DNA of 39,713 nt from contig JALHNI010000051.1 of assembly GCA_022843605.1 (NCBI GenBank), positions 1 through 39,713 on the forward strand, in the 5' to 3' direction. The position numbers were made by a program, and so were the translations under genes. Source of the stretch: Bryobacter sp. GTDB taxonomy: Bacteria; Acidobacteriota; Terriglobia; Bryobacterales; Bryobacteraceae. Shown here one piece after another: positions 32,422 to 39,713 of this stretch (its first letter is position 1; the number at the start of each line of letters is the position of its first letter). Under the pieces are notes generated by a model. The model did not search any database, was not told the DNA's origin, and saw only the letters and a list, made by a program, of their open reading frames with translations.

Positions 32422-32861
32422 GCATCGCGAAAGAGACGAGCCACCACCGGGGTATTGCGGCGTCCCAGCCAACGCAAGATCGCCCAGATCACAGGGTTGT
32501 CGATGCGCTTGGCCGGCACGGGTTCCACCAGCACCGACATCCGCACGTCGTCCCGATCCAAACCGAGTCGGCGGGCCTGCACTGCATTCTCTGGAACGAA
32601 CACCGAACAGCACGTGAGCTGTCCCAGCTGACAGATCGCGTCCACGGTAAGCCCCAGTCCCTGATCGAATCCTGCACGGAAATAGGAACGGGCCACCATA
32701 GCGGTGATCGTGGTGTTGGGCACATGCACGTACAAGCGTCGCCGGTAATAGACGACGTGGCCGGGCTGGACCCAGACGATCCGAGAGGGATAACCCTCCT
32801 CGGACAGCAAACGGCTCATCTCATGAACCGACGCTTCAAAGGTGTATTTGAGCGTTAGCAC
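32418..32861 (-). CDS. Protein of unknown function
   Basis: A 147-residue soluble protein with no family I recognise. It has a helical first part (HEMSRLLSEEGYPSRIVWVQPG), strands (VVYYRRRLYVHVPN), a Cys-rich patch (ICQLGQLTCCSVFVPEN) and a closing RIDNPVIWAILRWLGRRN helix. Codon use is like the neighbours. The gap to the next gene upstream is 141 bp and contains a perfect inverted repeat that may control it. Confidence 0.6.
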   Translation of the reverse strand: MLTLKYTFEASVHEMSRLLSEEGYPSRIVWVQPGHVVYYRRRLYVHVPNTTITAMVARSYFRAGFDQGLGLTVDAICQLGQLTCCSVFVPENAVQARRLGLDRDDVRMSVLVEPVPAKRIDNPVIWAILRWLGRRNTPVVARLFRDA

Positions 32862-32895
32862 GGGGGAAGTGTAACTACCTTAGTTTGTAGCCGCT

Positions 32896-32918
32896 TTTCC
32901 CTTACTATGCAAGGGAAA
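32896..32918. promoter_or_regulatory. Perfect inverted repeat TTTCCCTT-N7-AAGGGAAA
   Basis: Eight-bp arms (32896-32903 and 32911-32918) around ACTATGC, 35 bp before the start of the unknown minus-strand gene. On the minus strand TTGCAT and TACAAA, 17 nt apart, form a weak promoter that overlaps it. No T-run follows the hairpin, so an operator is more likely than a terminator. Confidence 0.5.
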
Positions 32919-33002
32919 CCAAGAAGAAAAGTCAGGAATAAGTTAATTTACCTGAAGCGGTGTAGCACTTCGCCACGAACCTTATACGTACTGAAAGTCC
33001 TA

Positions 33003-34730
33003 TTACGAACGTTCGCGGACGTTAAACTCGAGCTTCCAACGCCGGCCGTCTTTCGCCACGATCCACAACTGCAGGAGGCCGGTCTCTGTCACTGTGGATT
33101 CCAGCGTAGCCGCAATAATCCCCGCGTCACCTGCATTCGCGGGCAACGTGACCTCCATTGCGGGCAACTCCGCCAATTCTTCAGAAACCCGCTCCAGCAG
33201 TTCGCCGGCGGAGTCGCCGCGCCGCGAGGAAGAAACGAAGAATCGGAACTCCGCCGGCTCGCCCACCACCAACCCAAATTCGCGATCGGCAAAACGGTGT
33301 GTCGTGCCCTCTTCCATCCCAAACGGCACCACGGTCAGCGCCTTCAGCGGCGGCTTCATAAACGGCACCGCCGGCAACGACTCTTCAATCCCGATGTAGT
33401 ACGTACGAGGAACACCACCGCGGATGCGAATGCCACCCGGCGTCTGACGCATCACACCGTAGTAGGCCGCGCCACGCGCCACCGCGTGCATCAGATCCTC
33501 GCCCTCCAGCGGACGCGCCGCGGGAGCACCTTCGGCCGCCAGCCACTGATTCAGCACCGCGAGCACCCGTTCCCGCAAGGCAGGCGCCCGGAACACGCCG
33601 CCGTTGAAGAGTACATGCGTCGGCGCCGTCAGTTGATTCGGCTTCACCGACCGCAAGAACTGCGCCAAGTGCCGCGTAATCGCCGCATCCGCCGTATACG
33701 GCAATCCCATCGCCTGCAAGCCCGACCGCTTCGCCCGCTCCGGCAACTCCGTCGACGCCACCTGCGGGAAGAAACCATTCAGCAGCAATTCGCGAACCTC
33801 GGCCCGCGTCAGTTGCCCCTTGATCGAGCCGCCAATCAGCGACGACCCGCGGCCCAGCAACGTCACCGGCTGTTCGTTCGGCCCTTCGTTCGAAAGCAAC
33901 GCCTCTTTCGCCGCTCGGCATTGCTGCCACAGCGACTGGAACTGCACCGGATCCAGCTTCGGCAAACGCTGCTCCAGGAAGCGCGCCAGCGCCAGGTCCA
34001 TGTTGTCGCCGCCCAGCAGGATATGCTCGCCCACGGCAAGCCGCTCGAGAGTTAACGCGCCCTGCTGATCATGCACCGCAATCAACGTGAAGTCGGTGGT
34101 GCCGCCGCCCACGTCGATCACCAGCACGCGATCCTTCGGGCCGATTCTTTCGCGCCAATCCGCGTGCCGCTCCAGCCAGGCGTAAAAAGCCGCTTGCGGC
34201 TCTTCCAGCAGGATGACGTCCTGATAGCCGGCCTGCGTCGCCGCCTTCAGCGTCAAATCACGCGCCACGGCATCGAAGGAAGCGGGCACAGTCACCAGCA
34301 CCTGATGGGCGGCGAAGTCGAGTTCGCTCGCATCCTTCAAGTGCGCCAGGTAAGCGCGCGATGCTTCCACCGGCGAGATGCGCGGTACGCCTTCGGGCGC
34401 AGCGGACGGCAGCAATGCCGAGTTCCGATCCACACCCGCATGCGACAGCCAACTCTTGGCCGACGAAACCAGCCGGCCGGCATTCTCCGCACCCCTTTTA
34501 CGGGCGAGCGTCCCCACCACGTAAGGCGGATTGTCTTCCCAAGGCAGAGCGGTCGACCCCGCCGGAAAATCCGCGGGGCCAGGGAGAAAGGCAAATGAGG
34601 GCAACAAATCCGGCGACTGCATTTCGCCTGGATTTACCAGTTGCGGAATCGGGAGCAAAGTAATGCTCTCGTCGCCCCGGGCCATGGCACAGTTGGTCGT
34701 GCCGAGATCGATCCCTAGTACCGGTTTCAT
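33003..34730 (-). CDS. Hsp70-family protein, DnaK/HscC-like with short substrate-binding part
   Basis: A 575-residue Hsp70-type ATPase. The actin-fold nucleotide domain shows phosphate 1 (GIDLGTTNCAMA), connect (EEPQAAFYAW), phosphate 2 (VIDVGGGTTDF) and adenosine (FNGGVFRAPAL) motifs. A beta-rich substrate-binding segment follows (TVVPFGMEEGTTH), but the chain stops near where the helical lid would begin, and there is no EEVD tail. It is about 60 residues shorter than DnaK and closer to HscC-like proteins in size. The gene is 3 bp from the DUF2760 gene upstream; these two families are commonly found side by side, so they probably work together. No DnaJ or GrpE gene is adjacent. Confidence 0.88.
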   Translation of the reverse strand: MKPVLGIDLGTTNCAMARGDESITLLPIPQLVNPGEMQSPDLLPSFAFLPGPADFPAGSTALPWEDNPPYVVGTLARKRGAENAGRLVSSAKSWLSHAGVDRNSALLPSAAPEGVPRISPVEASRAYLAHLKDASELDFAAHQVLVTVPASFDAVARDLTLKAATQAGYQDVILLEEPQAAFYAWLERHADWRERIGPKDRVLVIDVGGGTTDFTLIAVHDQQGALTLERLAVGEHILLGGDNMDLALARFLEQRLPKLDPVQFQSLWQQCRAAKEALLSNEGPNEQPVTLLGRGSSLIGGSIKGQLTRAEVRELLLNGFFPQVASTELPERAKRSGLQAMGLPYTADAAITRHLAQFLRSVKPNQLTAPTHVLFNGGVFRAPALRERVLAVLNQWLAAEGAPAARPLEGEDLMHAVARGAAYYGVMRQTPGGIRIRGGVPRTYYIGIEESLPAVPFMKPPLKALTVVPFGMEEGTTHRFADREFGLVVGEPAEFRFFVSSSRRGDSAGELLERVSEELAELPAMEVTLPANAGDAGIIAATLESTVTETGLLQLWIVAKDGRRWKLEFNVRERS

Positions 34731-34733
34731 CGG

Positions 34734-35255
34734 CTAGGCGATTTCGATTTCCGCAGGCGCCAGAATGTCAGTCTTCTGGTGCGCGAAGATCGGCGGCAGG
34801 TCAGTCTTGGCGACCCGCCATCCCTTATGCCGCAGCGTGCCACCCGCTGCCTTGCCGTCCGCGGGCACATTGCCCAGCAGTTTGATCGCCGCTGGATCCT
34901 TGATCGTGATCTTCGCGTAGGTGCCTTCCACGCCGTCAATCACCGGTGTGAACTGCAAGTAGCGCTCCAGTGCCTGCCGGCTCTGCTCGTGCACACCACG
35001 CACGGCCGCGCCGATCTGCTCATCGGTGTAGGGCGCGATGTTCTCCATCAGGAAGTCCACCAGACGGGCATCGCGCTGCAGAATCCCGAGAATCTGTAGC
35101 GCCCCATCACCCGGCCCGATCGTCTCTTTCGGCTTCTCGGCCACCTTCGGCTTTGCGTCCCGGCGAACCCATCCCAAAGCGGCTGCGACATCGTCCGGGA
35201 TTTGATTCTTGAACAGGATGCCAAAGAACGCGCTAAATGCGTGACCAATACTCAA
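34734..35255 (-). CDS. DUF2760 protein, partner of the Hsp70-like protein
   Basis: A 173-residue protein of the DUF2760 family. The chosen TTG start (35255) has GGGAGG six nt upstream and gives the opening MSIGHAFSAFFGILF, as expected; a GTG at 35336 would overlap fdhD by 50 bp. The body has GALQILGILQRDARLVDFL, helical segments around QIGAAVRGVH, and ends with HKGWRVAKTDLPP. The family's function is unknown; it recurs beside Hsp70-like genes. It lies between fdhD and the Hsp70 gene, with 31 bp to fdhD and 3 bp to the Hsp70 start. Confidence 0.82.
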   Translation of the reverse strand: MSIGHAFSAFFGILFKNQIPDDVAAALGWVRRDAKPKVAEKPKETIGPGDGALQILGILQRDARLVDFLMENIAPYTDEQIGAAVRGVHEQSRQALERYLQFTPVIDGVEGTYAKITIKDPAAIKLLGNVPADGKAAGGTLRHKGWRVAKTDLPPIFAHQKTDILAPAEIEIA

Positions 35256-35286
35256 CAGGAGCCTCCCCAAAACCTCTAGGATACCG

Positions 35287-36105
35287 CTATGTCTCAATCC
35301 GTTGCGCGCCGGTATAGATGTTGAAGCGTTGTCCACGCAGAAAGCCCACCAGCGTCATGCCCGCCGCCTCCGCCAGTTCGACGGCCAAACTGGAGGGCGC
35401 ACCCACCGCCGCCATCGCCGGCACCCCCGCCACCGCCGCCTTCTGTACCAGTTCAAAGCCGGCGCGACCGCTCACCAGCATCAGCCGATCCCGCAGGCTG
35501 CCTCCACCGCGCCACTCCGCGCCGATCAACTTGTCCACCGCATTGTGACGACCGACATCCTCAAAGCACGACGTCAAGCGCCCTTCGGCCGTGAACAGCG
35601 CCGCCGCATGCAACGAGCCTGTCGACGCAAACGCCGCCTGACTCTCCGCCAAACGCTGCGGCAACTCCAGCAGCATCGCCGCGCGAAACCGGCACTCGGC
35701 GAGAGGCTGAGGCGGCAGGCGCGCCGCCACCATTTCGATTGAAGCCTTGCCGCACATTCCGCAACTCGACGCCGCGTAGGTCAGCCGCTCGAGCCGCTTC
35801 CAGTCGACGTCCACACCCCGCGCCAAGTCCACCCGCCAGACGTTGGGCAGCGCCGCGTCCCAGGGCGAGATTCCGCTGATCTGCCCGGGTTCAGTGAGTA
35901 TTCCTTCGGTCAGCAGAAAGCCGGCCGCCAAATGCTCGTCGTCGCCCGGCGTGCGCATCGTCACCACGATCGGGCGATAAAGCCGCGTCCCCTCGCGCCA
36001 AACGCCGAGCCGAATCTCGAGCGGCTCTTCCACGCCCAGTTGGTCGGCCTCGGCCACCGTGCGGCCGCTGTTGTAGCGGACCACGTCGACCGCCATCGTC
36101 CTCAT
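35287..36105 (-). CDS. fdhD: FdhD, sulfur-carrier protein for formate dehydrogenase activation
   Basis: A 272-residue protein. It has the C-x-x-C active site in SSCGMCGK, FEDVGRHNAVDKLIG, and VSGRAGFELVQKAA. FdhD passes sulfur from a cysteine desulfurase to the molybdenum bis-MGD cofactor of formate dehydrogenases and related enzymes. ATG 36105 overlaps the stop of the upstream dehydrogenase by 4 bp (ATGA), showing coupling; the open frame that runs further back is out of register with known FdhD. No formate dehydrogenase gene is in this window. Confidence 0.93.
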   Translation of the reverse strand: MRTMAVDVVRYNSGRTVAEADQLGVEEPLEIRLGVWREGTRLYRPIVVTMRTPGDDEHLAAGFLLTEGILTEPGQISGISPWDAALPNVWRVDLARGVDVDWKRLERLTYAASSCGMCGKASIEMVAARLPPQPLAECRFRAAMLLELPQRLAESQAAFASTGSLHAAALFTAEGRLTSCFEDVGRHNAVDKLIGAEWRGGGSLRDRLMLVSGRAGFELVQKAAVAGVPAMAAVGAPSSLAVELAEAAGMTLVGFLRGQRFNIYTGAQRIET

Positions 36106-36932
36106 GTCGACTTCTGGATGCGGCGCAGCGTATAGGCCTCCGGCGTTAGGCTCTCTTTCTCCAGGCGCTTCCAATCGTCGTTCACATGGATCAGCTTGCC
36201 GCTGATGTGGTTCGACCGTTCCGACACCAGGAACGCCGCCAGGTGAATCTGCTTGTCTGGCAGTACTCCGCCGCTTTGGCGCACCTGCCGGGCGTCTTCC
36301 TGCTCGCGCCAACCCGCCCGATCGCCGGCCAGCAGAATCTCGTCAGTGATATTCGTATACGTCCCGCCCGGCGACATGCAGTTTACCTGCACGTTCTGAT
36401 CCTGCACTTCCAGAGACAGGCTCTCGGCAAAACGCACCATCGCCGTCTTGGCCGACGCATAAGCCGTAAAGTTGGGCCGCGGCCTGGTGGAGCCGCCCCC
36501 CGTCAACAACACCAACTTGCCCCGCTTCTGCGCCAGCATCGGGGGCAGCGCGGCGCGGCAGGCGTGCATCACGCCCAACAAATTCGTATCGATGGTCTCG
36601 CTCCAGGCTTTGGGGTCGGTCTCCGCCAGCGGCCCGATCGGCCCCTGAATGCCTGCCGCACAGATCACCGCATCCAGGTTCCCGAAATGCGCCCGCATCC
36701 GCTCAGTGGCCGCCAGCACCTGCTCGTAGTCCCGCACATCGGCTCGAATCCGCAACGAAGTGCCGCCCGCATGCTCAATCTCCAACGCTGCGAGATCGAG
36801 TTCAGACTTGCTTCGCGATAGCAGCCCCACCCGGGCCCCCATCTGCGCCAACCCAATCGCCAAACGCTTACCAATCCCACGGCCGGCGCCAGTGATTAGG
36901 ATTCCGCAGTCCTTTACGCTCGTTGCTCGCAC
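36102..36932 (-). CDS. Short-chain dehydrogenase/reductase (SDR)
   Basis: A 276-residue NAD(P)-dependent oxidoreductase of classical SDR type. The coenzyme site is ILITGAGRGIGKR, followed by LLSRSKSELD, VICAAGIQGP in place of NNAG, LLTGGGS with the catalytic Ser, and YASAK with the catalytic Tyr and Lys. The GTG at 36932 is chosen because AGGA lies 6 nt upstream; longer frames run across the divergent promoter of infA. The substrate cannot be predicted. It is first of four minus-strand genes with tight spacing (SDR, fdhD, DUF2760, Hsp70-like). Confidence 0.85.
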   Translation of the reverse strand: MRATSVKDCGILITGAGRGIGKRLAIGLAQMGARVGLLSRSKSELDLAALEIEHAGGTSLRIRADVRDYEQVLAATERMRAHFGNLDAVICAAGIQGPIGPLAETDPKAWSETIDTNLLGVMHACRAALPPMLAQKRGKLVLLTGGGSTRPRPNFTAYASAKTAMVRFAESLSLEVQDQNVQVNCMSPGGTYTNITDEILLAGDRAGWREQEDARQVRQSGGVLPDKQIHLAAFLVSERSNHISGKLIHVNDDWKRLEKESLTPEAYTLRRIQKST

Positions 36933-37083
36933 ATCGTTTCCTGATACCCCTTGCAGTTTACCCCCCTTACCCACCTTACCCAAATGCCGCCAATAGGTTA
37001 TCCTTAAATATTGTGAGATTAAGTAAATATCGGGCCGATTGTTTCGACGTTGTCGCGCCCCATGTGTTTTGCCTAGGAGGGCA

Positions 37084-37302
37084 ATGAGTAAAGAAGATTG
37101 CATTGAAGTCACCGGCACGGTGGTGGAGAAATTCCCCAGCGGCCTGTTCAGCGTCCAACTGGACCAGGAACGCATCGTGCTGGCGCACTTGGCCGGCAAA
37201 TTGCGCCGCAACCGCATCCGTGTACTCGCCGGTGACCGCGTCACCATGGAACTCTCCCCCTACGACCTCACCAAGGGTCGTATCACCTACCGCCACAAAT
37301 AG
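37084..37302 (+). CDS. infA: Translation initiation factor IF-1
   Basis: A 72-residue S1-like OB-fold protein ([52 protein letters not shown]), the normal length and near-canonical IF-1 sequence. IF-1 binds the A site of the 30S subunit during initiation. ATG 37084 follows AGGAGGG by 2-3 nt. It is not in a ribosomal protein operon here; instead it is followed after 17 bp by a UDP-GlcNAc epimerase gene, so it may be an isolated or second copy. Confidence 0.95.
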   Translation: MSKEDCIEVTGTVVEKFPSGLFSVQLDQERIVLAHLAGKLRRNRIRVLAGDRVTMELSPYDLTKGRITYRHK

Positions 37303-37319
37303 CCCCGACTATCGCCCCC

Positions 37320-38459
37320 GTGTCCAACGAAATCATCCGGCCGAAGCGTGTCCTCGTTCTCTTCGGCACGCGGCCTGAGGCCATCAAACTGTGTCCTGTC
37401 ATCCGTGAGCTTCAGTCGAGGCCCGATGATTTCGAAGTTCGGGTGTGCGTCACCGCCCAGCATCGCGAGATGCTTGATTCCGTCCTGAGCGTCTTCGAAG
37501 TGGAACCCGATGTGGACCTGGACACAATGCAGGTAGGCCAGTCGCTTACCGCGTCCACTGCCCGCATTCTTGCGGGCCTCGAGAAAGTCCTCCTCGACTT
37601 TCAGCCCGAAATCGTTGTCGTTCAGGGCGACACTACCTCTACCTTCTGCGGCGCCCTCGCCGCCTTCTATCAGCGCATCCCCGTCGCGCACGTCGAAGCC
37701 GGCCTCCGCACCTTCGACCTCTGGCAACCCTTCCCTGAAGAAATGAACCGGGTCGTGACCACGCGGCTCTCGGCTCTCCATTTCGCCGCAACTGACCGGG
37801 GACGCAATCACCTGCTCGCCGAAGGTGTCCTCGATCGCTACATTCAGGTCACCGGCAATACCGGCGTCGACGCCCTGCTCTTCGTCCGCGATCAGATTGC
37901 GGAGGGCGAGTTGATCCCCGCCCAGGCGCTGGAGGCCCCCGAGGGCCGCCGCATCGTACTCGTTACCATGCATCGCCGGGAAAGCTTCGGCGACGCCCAA
38001 CTCAAGGTCTGCCGCGCCCTGCGCAAGATCGCGGCCCGCGACGACGTCCACATGATTTTGCCGGTCCACCCCAATCCTAACGTCGGCGCCGTCGTCCGGG
38101 AGCATCTGGACGGTCAGCCGAACATTCAGCTCACTGAACCGCTCGACTACGTCTCCTTTGTTGATCTGTTGCGCCGCTGCCACTTCGTCATCACCGACTC
38201 GGGCGGCGTCCAGGAAGAGGGCCCCTCCCTCGGCAAGCCAATTCTGGTCTTGCGCGAGAAAACTGAGCGCCCGGAAGCCATCGAAGCGGGTACCGTCCAG
38301 CTCGTGGGGACTGATGAAAAACGCATCGTCCGGCAGTGCACCCGCCTGCTCGATAGCCCCTCGGAATACGTCCGCCGAAGTTTCGTTCACAACCCTTACG
38401 GAGATGGCCACGCCAGCCCCCGGATCGCGAACGCAATCCTCTCATTCTTATCCACTTAG
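37320..38459 (+). CDS. wecB: UDP-N-acetylglucosamine 2-epimerase (non-hydrolysing)
   Basis: A 379-residue GT-B-fold epimerase. The start region reads VLFGTRPEAIKLCPVI, followed by VVQGDTTSTFCGALAA, VAHVEAGLRTFD, TMHRRESFG, and the UDP site with ITDSGGVQEEGPSLGKPIL and REKTERPEAIEAG. It converts UDP-GlcNAc to UDP-ManNAc for surface polysaccharide synthesis. Length and motifs are complete. The start is GTG at 37320, without a clear ribosome site, so it may depend on coupling with infA. Confidence 0.93.
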   Translation: MSNEIIRPKRVLVLFGTRPEAIKLCPVIRELQSRPDDFEVRVCVTAQHREMLDSVLSVFEVEPDVDLDTMQVGQSLTASTARILAGLEKVLLDFQPEIVVVQGDTTSTFCGALAAFYQRIPVAHVEAGLRTFDLWQPFPEEMNRVVTTRLSALHFAATDRGRNHLLAEGVLDRYIQVTGNTGVDALLFVRDQIAEGELIPAQALEAPEGRRIVLVTMHRRESFGDAQLKVCRALRKIAARDDVHMILPVHPNPNVGAVVREHLDGQPNIQLTEPLDYVSFVDLLRRCHFVITDSGGVQEEGPSLGKPILVLREKTERPEAIEAGTVQLVGTDEKRIVRQCTRLLDSPSEYVRRSFVHNPYGDGHASPRIANAILSFLST

Positions 38460-38530
38460 CGGCATAACTTTTTTCCGGAAAAGCCCCCGAAAACGCCCCG
38501 TTTACCCCCGGTTTCTAGGTCCTCGGTCTC

Positions 38531-38536
38531 TATACT
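38531..38536 (+). promoter_or_regulatory. Candidate -10 box upstream of the Clp-type AAA+ gene
   Basis: TATACT matches the sigma-70 -10 consensus at five of six positions and lies 28 bp before the TTG start. No good -35 is found at the normal spacing, so this is weakly supported. Confidence 0.4.
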
Positions 38537-38563
38537 GTTGGTCGAGAAGGAGGAACTCGCGTC

Positions 38564-39622
38564 TTGAAGACCACATCCATCAATTCCCGCCGGCGGAACT
38601 CATCCGCTGCGCCGCCCAACCTCACTGATCGTGACCTGGTGCATGAGCTGCGCCAGCGACTGATCGGTCAGCAGGCGGCGATCGACGCCATCGTCCCCTA
38701 CGTGACGATGTTTCAGGCGGGTCTGTCGCCCGAGGGGAGGCCGGCCGGAGTTTTTCTCCTGCTGGGACCCTCCGGCACCGGGAAGACACGCACCGTCGAG
38801 GCACTCGCTGAAGTCCTCCATGGCAGCGAAAAATCCGTCCTCAAAATCGATTGCGGCGAATACCAGATGGACCACGAAGTCGCTAAGCTGATCGGCGCGC
38901 CTCCCGGCTACCTGGGCCATCGCGAGACCCAGCCGTTGCTCACCCAGTTCCGCCTGAGCTCTGTCGCCAGCGAGCAATCGCCGCTCTCCATCGTCCTGTT
39001 TGACGAAGTAGAGAAAGCCGCCCCATCACTCAACCGGCTGCTGCTGGGCGTGCTCGACAAAGGCCAACTGCGTCTCGGCGACAACACCAGTGTCACCTTC
39101 GAAAACTCCATCATCTTCATGACCAGTAATCTCGGTGCCGCCGCCATGATGAAAGAACTGGGCGCCGGCTTTGGCTTTAAACGCGAAGGAATTCTCGACG
39201 CGGACCGCTCCCGCAAACTCACCGCCATCGCCGACAACGCGGTCCGTAAGAGCTTCACGCCGGAATTCATCAACCGGCTCGACGCCACCGTCACCTATGA
39301 ACCGCTCTCCCGTGAGGCGCTTGACCAGATCCTCGATCTTCAAATCGCCCGCCTCGATACGCACATCCACAACCGACTCGGCCTGCGCGCCTTCAACATC
39401 GACATCCGGCCTGAAGCCCGCGAGTATCTGCTGGAGCGCGGCGTCAGCACCAGCTTCGGCGCCCGCGAACTCAAGCGCACCATCCACCGGCAAGTCCTGC
39501 AGCCGCTCGCCAACTTCATCCTCGCCGGTCGCATCCGCCCCGGTAGCCACGTCCGAATCGCGTTGAGTGAAGCTGGCGATTCGCTCAGCTTCACTCAACG
39601 CCTCTATGACCCTGCCGCGTAA
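38564..39622 (+). CDS. Single-ring Clp/Hsp100-type AAA+ ATPase
   Basis: A 352-residue protein that aligns with the second AAA+ module of ClpB/ClpC. It has Walker A GPSGTGKT (68-75), a pore-loop tyrosine in GAPPGYLG (116), Walker B IVLFDEVEKA (143-152), sensor 1 MTSNLG, an arginine finger in TPEFINRLD, and sensor 2 GARELKRTI. There is no N-domain, first AAA+ ring or coiled-coil middle domain; about 40 residues precede the ATPase. Between sensor 1 and the arginine finger lies AGFGFKREG, placed like the ClpP-binding loop of ClpA/ClpC. The start is TTG with AAGGAGG 10 nt upstream. It is probably an unfoldase; the partner is unknown. Confidence 0.87.
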   Translation: MKTTSINSRRRNSSAAPPNLTDRDLVHELRQRLIGQQAAIDAIVPYVTMFQAGLSPEGRPAGVFLLLGPSGTGKTRTVEALAEVLHGSEKSVLKIDCGEYQMDHEVAKLIGAPPGYLGHRETQPLLTQFRLSSVASEQSPLSIVLFDEVEKAAPSLNRLLLGVLDKGQLRLGDNTSVTFENSIIFMTSNLGAAAMMKELGAGFGFKREGILDADRSRKLTAIADNAVRKSFTPEFINRLDATVTYEPLSREALDQILDLQIARLDTHIHNRLGLRAFNIDIRPEAREYLLERGVSTSFGARELKRTIHRQVLQPLANFILAGRIRPGSHVRIALSEAGDSLSFTQRLYDPAA

Positions 39623-39625
39623 ACG

Positions 39626-39713
39626 CTACCGGTCACGCTCCCGGTACAACCGCCGTTGCGCCTTGTGGATCGCCTTCCAGCGATCTTTGTAGATCGCCCG
39701 CGCCTCTGGATCT
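39626..39713 (-). CDS. C-terminal end of an unidentified protein (partial)
   Basis: The minus-strand frame entering from the right edge gives 28 residues, with AIYKDRWKAIHKAQRRLYR and a stop at 39628-39626. It reads like an amphipathic, very basic C-terminal helix. It converges on the Clp-type gene with 3 bp between stops. Too short to assign. Confidence 0.5.
   Translation of the reverse strand, partial: DPEARAIYKDRWKAIHKAQRRLYRERDR

Noticed and set aside
32907..34055. 382-residue plus-strand open frame opposite the Hsp70-like gene
   Set aside because: Very rich in Arg, Gln and His, antisense to a clear Hsp70-family protein.
37287..38411. 374-residue minus-strand open frame opposite wecB
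   Set aside because: Antisense shadow of a full-length UDP-GlcNAc epimerase gene; no start signal or motif.
38471..38482. TTTTCCGGAAAA palindrome after wecB considered as a terminator or operator
   Set aside because: It has no loop, no GC-rich stem and no following T-run; it may be chance in a short AT-rich gap.
1..39713. Prophage, integron, transposase or defence island
   Set aside because: No integrase, transposase, restriction, CRISPR or phage structural genes are seen; the only mobile-type element is the small VapBC-like pair.

Overview
This is a gene-dense, GC-rich (roughly 60-63% by eye) bacterial chromosome segment with about 38 protein genes. I see no tRNA, rRNA, CRISPR array or insertion sequence. 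The gene set points to Acidobacteriota, most likely a Solibacter/Bryobacter-type soil organism. The clues are a secreted FG-GAP repeat protein, non-lipidated CsgG-like proteins with Pro/Ala-rich N-termini, secreted subtilases with V-W-G repeats, and an Hsp70/DUF2760 pair. This assignment is inference from gene style, not from a marker gene.

Layout. 1-2008: the end of an unknown gene, then a likely nitric-oxide detoxification operon (truncated haemoglobin, 2Fe-2S flavoreductase, NsrR-type regulator) behind a perfect 13+13 bp inverted repeat. 2016-7918: an Hsp15-type S4 protein, a nine-repeat FG-GAP secreted protein, and a minus-strand operon of two CsgG-like paralogues plus a secreted protein of unknown function. 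8228-13777: a CBA-type RND efflux operon of the heavy-metal class. 13774-17304: minus-strand aminotransferase, DUF2071 protein and membrane glycosyltransferase. 17478-20212: minus-strand cluster of a B12-binding domain protein, a NYN/LOTUS protein and a double-RidA fusion. 20344-22361: mnmE, then a VapBC-type toxin-antitoxin pair with its own palindrome. 22350-24801: an Lrp-type regulator, a sugar isomerase-like TIM barrel and a Gfo/Idh oxidoreductase. 24883-27273: a conserved unknown, an EamA transporter and a PfkB kinase. 27273-31286: two tandem secreted subtilases, each with paired GGACA-N3-TGTCC boxes, a -24/-12 (sigma-54 type) element and a strong terminator. 31299-32861: class II aldolase, DUF423 protein and an unknown. 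33003-36932: minus-strand SDR, FdhD, DUF2760 and Hsp70-like genes. 37084-39622: infA, a UDP-GlcNAc 2-epimerase and a single-ring Clp-type AAA+ protein. The tail of an unknown minus-strand gene closes the window.

The most striking signal is the matched regulatory layout of the two subtilase genes. Both have a GG/GC -24/-12 element about 30 bp before the start codon and two GGACA-N3-TGTCC dyads centred near -86 and -107/-109 of the predicted transcription start. This looks like a sigma-54 promoter with tandem enhancer sites for an unidentified activator that switches on secreted proteases with a hexapeptide-like V-W-G repeat tail. Other points worth a look are the split NO-dioxygenase operon, the RidA-RidA fusion with an internal ribosome binding site, the ClpP-loop-like motif in the single-ring Clp ATPase, and five convergent gene pairs that overlap at their stop codons.
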